The position numbers and the translations under genes were made by a program. Below, piece after piece: positions 60,588-64,000 of a stretch of 64,000 nucleotides of DNA. How positions within the stretch are numbered: position 1 is the first letter of the stretch; every line of letters starts with the position of its first letter. Source of the stretch: Woeseiaceae bacterium (GTDB lineage: Bacteria > Pseudomonadota > Gammaproteobacteria > Steroidobacterales > Woeseiaceae); contig JANQPG010000034.1 of assembly GCA_028289545.1 (NCBI GenBank), forward strand, positions 35,691 to 99,690, in the 5' to 3' direction. The notes beneath the pieces were generated by a model that worked only from the letters and a program-made list of their open reading frames with translations, was not told where the DNA came from and searched no databases.

Positions 60588-62051
60588 GTGACAACAGGCA
60601 TCGAGTTAGCCGATCCGTCCCTGTTGCGGGCGGAAGCCTTTATTGGCGGCGAGTGGGTGGCAGCGGACGACGGTGACCGCTTTGACGTGGACAACCCGGC
60701 GACGGGCGAGATCCTGGCGCAGGTTGCCCGATGTGGCCAGGCGGAGACGGCTCGCGCAATCCGGAGCGCCGAAGAGGCGCTTGAAGACTGGCGGGCAGAG
60801 CCCGCAAAAATCCGCTCGGCCAGCCTTCGCCGCTGGTACGAGCTGTGTATCGCCCATCAGGAGGATCTGGCACGGCTGCTGACGGCCGAGATGGGTAAAC
60901 CGCTGGCCGAGGCGCGAGGTGAAATTGCCTACGGTTGCGGTTACATCGAATGGTTTGCCGAAGAGGCCAAGCGGGTCTACGGAGACACGATTCCGGCGCC
61001 GTCCGGCGACAAGCGCGTGGTCTGCATCAAGCAGCCGGTGGGTGTCGTGGCCTGCATTACGCCCTGGAACTTCCCGAACGCGATGCTCACACGCAAGATT
61101 GCGCCTGCGCTCGCCGCGGGTTGTACGGTGGTGTGTAAACCCGCCAACGCGACGCCGCTGTCTGCACTGGCGCTTGCCGAGCTGGCGTCGCGCGCCGGGA
61201 TACCGCCGGGCGTCATCAATGTGCTTGCCGGCAAAACGCGGGCGATTGGTGAAGAACTGACGAGCAACCCGACGGTACGCAAGCTGACCTTTACGGGTTC
61301 AACCGAGGTTGGCAAGCAGCTCATGGAGCAGTGCGCTGGGACCGTAAAGCGAACTTCGATGGAACTCGGCGGTAACGCGCCGTTTATCATATTCGACGAC
61401 GCCGACCTCGACGCGGCCGTGACCGGGGCCATGATCTGCAAATTTCGCAACGCGGGGCAGACCTGCGTATGCGCGAACCGGATCTTCGTGCAGGACGGCA
61501 TCCACGATGCATTCGTCGCAAAACTCGAAGCTGCCATTGCGGGACTTCGCCTCGGCAACGGCGCCGATGAAGGAGTGGACATCGGTCCGCTCATTACGGC
61601 GGATGCGGCGAGCGACGTGCTGGAGTTCGTGGCTGATGCCGAAGCAAAAGGCGCCGCCGTGCAGGTCGGCGGCAACAGGGCTGCCGGCGGCGATCGTTTT
61701 GTCGAGCCCACCTTGCTGACCGGCGCCTCGACCGGCATGCGCGTGTTCAGCGAAGAGATCTTCGGACCCGTGGCGCCCGTGTTTCGGTTCAGCACGGAAG
61801 AGGAGGTCATTCGGCTTGCCAACGACACCAACGTGGGGCTGGCGTCGTACTTTTATACGCGCGACATCGGCCGGGTATGGCGCGTGGCCGAGGCGCTCGA
61901 ATACGGGATCGTCGGCATCAACGAGGGCATTATTTCCAACGAAGCCGCGCCCTTCGGCGGGATCAAAGAATCCGGCCAGGGCCGCGAGGGATCAAAATAC
62001 GGGCTCGACGACTATCTCGAGATCAAGTACCTGTGCATGGGCGGCATTTGA
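60588..62051 (+). CDS. gabD: NAD(P)-dependent succinate-semialdehyde dehydrogenase
   Basis: 487-aa aldehyde dehydrogenase that oxidises succinate semialdehyde to succinate, the last step of GABA breakdown. Motifs: TPWNFPNAMLTRKIAPALAAGCTVVCKPA, FTGSTEVGKQL (cofactor), ELGGNAPFIIFDDADLD with the general base Glu, NAGQTCVCANR with the catalytic cysteine, and EEIFGPVAPVFRF. GTG 60588 follows GGGAGAGC. It is followed after only 3 bp by an aldo/keto reductase gene, so the two are probably co-transcribed. Confidence 0.92.
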   Translation: MTTGIELADPSLLRAEAFIGGEWVAADDGDRFDVDNPATGEILAQVARCGQAETARAIRSAEEALEDWRAEPAKIRSASLRRWYELCIAHQEDLARLLTAEMGKPLAEARGEIAYGCGYIEWFAEEAKRVYGDTIPAPSGDKRVVCIKQPVGVVACITPWNFPNAMLTRKIAPALAAGCTVVCKPANATPLSALALAELASRAGIPPGVINVLAGKTRAIGEELTSNPTVRKLTFTGSTEVGKQLMEQCAGTVKRTSMELGGNAPFIIFDDADLDAAVTGAMICKFRNAGQTCVCANRIFVQDGIHDAFVAKLEAAIAGLRLGNGADEGVDIGPLITADAASDVLEFVADAEAKGAAVQVGGNRAAGGDRFVEPTLLTGASTGMRVFSEEIFGPVAPVFRFSTEEEVIRLANDTNVGLASYFYTRDIGRVWRVAEALEYGIVGINEGIISNEAAPFGGIKESGQGREGSKYGLDDYLEIKYLCMGGI

Positions 62052-62054
62052 AGT

Positions 62055-62978
62055 ATGGTCATGCAGACGATCCTGCTGGGTAACAGCGACGAGCGGGTGT
62101 CGCGCCTGATCTACGGCTGCATGCGCATCGTCGGCGACGGCAGCAGCGACGCGCGGGCGCGCGGCAAGCGCGCCGTGCAGACGGCTGTCGACAGCGGTTA
62201 CACGGTGTTCGACCATGCCGACATCTATGGCGACGGCGCCTGCGAGGCGTTGTTCGGCGAGCTACTCCAGGAGTCTCCCGGGCTGCGCGAGCAGCTGACC
62301 GTCGTCAGCAAGTGCGGCATACGCTTTGCCGGCGATCCGGACGGCAACGCGCCCAAGCGCTACGACTTTTCCCCGCAGCACATCCGTCACAGCGTCGACG
62401 GCTCGCTGTCGCGGCTCGGTATCGAACAGCTCGACGTCCTGCTGCTGCACCGCCCGGACTACCTGTTCGATCCTCACGAACTCGCCGCCGTGCTGTCGGA
62501 ACTCAGGAAGGCGGGCAAGGTAAGACACTTCGGCGTCAGCAATTTCTCGCCGAGTCAGGTGGCGTTGCTCAACGCCGTCTGCGATGTTCCGATCCAGGCG
62601 AATCAGGTCGAAATCAACCTGCACCGCCCGGACGCGTTGACCGATGGGACGCTGGATCAATGCCAGGAATTGGGGATAACGCCACAGGCCTGGGCACCGC
62701 TGGCAGGGGCCGTGCCCCAGGCCGGGCGGACACACTTTTCCGATGTCGACGCCGCGCGCGTGCAGGCAGAGCTGTCGGCACAGGCGGCGCACTACGACGT
62801 CGAGGACTGGCTTATTGCGCTGGCTTGGCTGCTCCGGCACCCGGCCGGCATATCGCCCGTGATCGGCACGACGACGCCGGAGCGTATACGCTCGGCCGTA
62901 ACCGCGCTCGACGTCGAGTACACCCGCGAGGACTGGTACCGGCTATGGGAGGCGCGCAATGGCGCTGCCGTCGCCTAG
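62055..62978 (+). CDS. Aldo/keto reductase (YdhF-like)
   Basis: 307-aa NADPH-dependent oxidoreductase with the TIM-barrel AKR tetrad: D53 and Y58 (FDHADIYGDG), K86 (VVSKCG) and H about 128 (LLLHRPD). SNFSPSQ and GTTTPERI mark the cofactor site. It resembles YdhF-type proteins. ATG 62055 is used, with ATG 62064 as an alternative; it starts 3 bp after gabD. The aldehyde or ketone substrate is not known; reduction of succinate semialdehyde is possible given the neighbour. Confidence 0.9.
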   Translation: MVMQTILLGNSDERVSRLIYGCMRIVGDGSSDARARGKRAVQTAVDSGYTVFDHADIYGDGACEALFGELLQESPGLREQLTVVSKCGIRFAGDPDGNAPKRYDFSPQHIRHSVDGSLSRLGIEQLDVLLLHRPDYLFDPHELAAVLSELRKAGKVRHFGVSNFSPSQVALLNAVCDVPIQANQVEINLHRPDALTDGTLDQCQELGITPQAWAPLAGAVPQAGRTHFSDVDAARVQAELSAQAAHYDVEDWLIALAWLLRHPAGISPVIGTTTPERIRSAVTALDVEYTREDWYRLWEARNGAAVA

Positions 62979-63148
62979 CCGGACCGCGCGAGAATGGGAC
63001 CAGAATATAACGAACAAGAATATACCCGGGATTTCCGGTCGCAGGCGATGCAACACTCAATGAACATTACGCATTTGACGCGAGCGCCCGATTCCCGTTT
63101 CCTTATGGGCCGTCAACAGACCCTCAACCAGCCGCCACCCGGACTCCT

Positions 63149-64000
63149 ATGACCGACAAACCTGCCCGTCAGCCGGGTGAATCACGCATCACACGCTTCC
63201 TGCACGTCGTCGAGTGGCTCGGCAACGCGCTGCCGCATCCAGTGACCTTGTTCGCCCTGTTCGCCGCCGGCGTTGTGGTTCTGAGCGGGATCCTCGGTTT
63301 CTTCGAGGTGTCGGTCATCGACCCGCGTCCGGAGGGCGCCAAAGGGCGGGCCGACAACGGGCTGATCGAAGTCGTAAGCCTGATGAACGCCGAAGGCCTG
63401 CGGATGATCGTGCTCAACCTGGTCAGGAACTTCGTGGAGTTCGCCCCGCTGGGTACCGTGCTCGTCGCGCTACTGGGTGTTGGGGTTGCGGAGCGCTCGG
63501 GATGGCTGACGGCACTCATTCGCGGCATGGTGCTGAACGCGCCGCCGAGCCTCGTGACGGTCATCGTCGTCTTTGCCGGCGTGTTGTCGAATACGGCGTC
63601 CGAGATGGGCTATGTCGTACTCGTGCCGCTGGCCGCCGTCGTGTTCTACTCGCTTGGACGGCATCCGCTGGCGGGACTGGCCGCGGCGTTTGCGGGCGTA
63701 TCGGGCGGTTATAGCGCGAACCTGCTCATCGGGACCGTCGATCCGCTGCTGTCGGGCATTACCGAGGAGGCGGCCAGGTTGATCGATCCGGACTACACGG
63801 TCGACGTCAGCGCCAACTGGTTTTTCATGATTGCAAGTACGTTTCTGATTACGGCCGTCGGCAGTTTTATCAGCCTCAAGGTCGTCGAGCCGTCGCTCGG
63901 TAAGTACGAAGGTACGCCCGAGGGCCTGGACGACGACGACTCGCATCGCATGGACCCGCTGTCGGCAAAGGAAAAACGCGGGCTGTGGAACTCGCTGTGG
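63149..64000 (+). CDS. AbgT-family transporter (cut by window end)
   Basis: The first 284 codons of an AbgT-family membrane protein. Family sequences are VEWLGNALPHPVTLFALFA, LVRNFVEFAPLGTVLVALLGVGVAERSGWLTALIRGMVLNAPPSLVT, NTASEMGYVVLVPLAAVVF and GYSANLLIGTVDPLLSGIT. Members import p-aminobenzoyl-glutamate (AbgT) or export sulphonamides and folate precursors. About five helices are visible in this part. ATG 63149 gives the expected N-terminus (TDKPARQPGESRITRFLHV). No partner genes are visible. Confidence 0.93.
   Translation, partial: MTDKPARQPGESRITRFLHVVEWLGNALPHPVTLFALFAAGVVVLSGILGFFEVSVIDPRPEGAKGRADNGLIEVVSLMNAEGLRMIVLNLVRNFVEFAPLGTVLVALLGVGVAERSGWLTALIRGMVLNAPPSLVTVIVVFAGVLSNTASEMGYVVLVPLAAVVFYSLGRHPLAGLAAAFAGVSGGYSANLLIGTVDPLLSGITEEAARLIDPDYTVDVSANWFFMIASTFLITAVGSFISLKVVEPSLGKYEGTPEGLDDDDSHRMDPLSAKEKRGLWNSLW

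Noticed and set aside
1..64000. CRISPR arrays, tRNA or rRNA genes, integrase or phage genes
   Set aside because: I read both strands for direct repeats, cloverleaf signatures and recombinase motifs and found none; the only mobile sequence is the MITE at 33.5 kb.

Overview
This is a GC-rich, densely packed chromosomal segment of an aerobic, heterotrophic Gammaproteobacterium. The inference rests on three large TonB-dependent receptors, a TAT-exported PhoX phosphatase, a tripartite RND pump, a leucine/acyl-CoA catabolic block, phenylalanine hydroxylase with its recycling enzyme, and several Lrp/AsnC regulators. A marine or sediment lineage such as Woeseiaceae would fit, but the sequence alone does not prove it. 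I see no rRNA, tRNA, CRISPR array, phage or complete insertion sequence.

Layout. (1) 1-2.1 kb: the 5' end of a sugar-type TonB receptor divergent from a secreted GH28-like beta-helix enzyme. TTGGTCA/TGACCAA half-sites lie between them, suggesting a small pectin-type uptake locus. (2) 2.1-8.1 kb: PhoX, a small secreted protein, a secreted metallo-beta-lactamase-fold hydrolase, an Lrp regulator with an orphan ExbD, and a MocR-type regulator. (3) 8.2-12.4 kb: an overlapping five-gene operon (GST, DUF1579-like, DUF885 peptidase-like, YHS-finger protein, GNAT acetyltransferase). (4) 12.4-14.6 kb: a small accessory patch with an AT-rich centre. It holds an RHH-like 306-aa orphan, a 46-aa ORF and a two-TM plus beta-rich membrane protein whose layout recalls CBASS Cap15-type effectors, without a cyclase. 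(5) 14.7-30.2 kb: a serine hydrolase, two TonB receptors, an MscS channel preceded by an overlapping 19-aa leader ORF, a DUF2341 protein, a 2OG hydroxylase, a methyltransferase pair, an orphan ECF sigma factor and an Lrp regulator. (6) 30.2-34.9 kb: a DUF2959 lipoprotein, a remnant of a substrate-binding-protein-like gene, an acyl-CoA dehydrogenase/APH-kinase pair, and a 159-bp MITE exactly at the junction with a membrane protein gene. (7) 35.2-41.7 kb: TetR plus RND efflux operon with a TetR-like operator. (8) 41.8-50.6 kb: Ca2+/Na+ antiporter, MgtE, methylcrotonyl-CoA carboxylase subunits divergent from isovaleryl-CoA dehydrogenase, and MaoC. (9) 50.7-64 kb: a NarL-type two-component pair, SDR, phhB/phhA with a divergent AsnC regulator, DUF6065, glycerate kinase with a lipoprotein, fadD, yhhQ, gabD, an aldo/keto reductase and the start of an AbgT transporter.

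Several genes work together: the receptors import large nutrients, and the liu, acyl-CoA dehydrogenase, FadD and GabD enzymes feed amino and fatty acids into central metabolism. PhhA/PhhB convert phenylalanine to tyrosine, and the RND pump with its TetR regulator handles toxic compounds. The most unusual items are the MscS leader ORF, the MITE inserted at a stop/start junction, the accessory patch at 12.4-14.6 kb, and the divergent GH28-like enzyme with its operator cluster.
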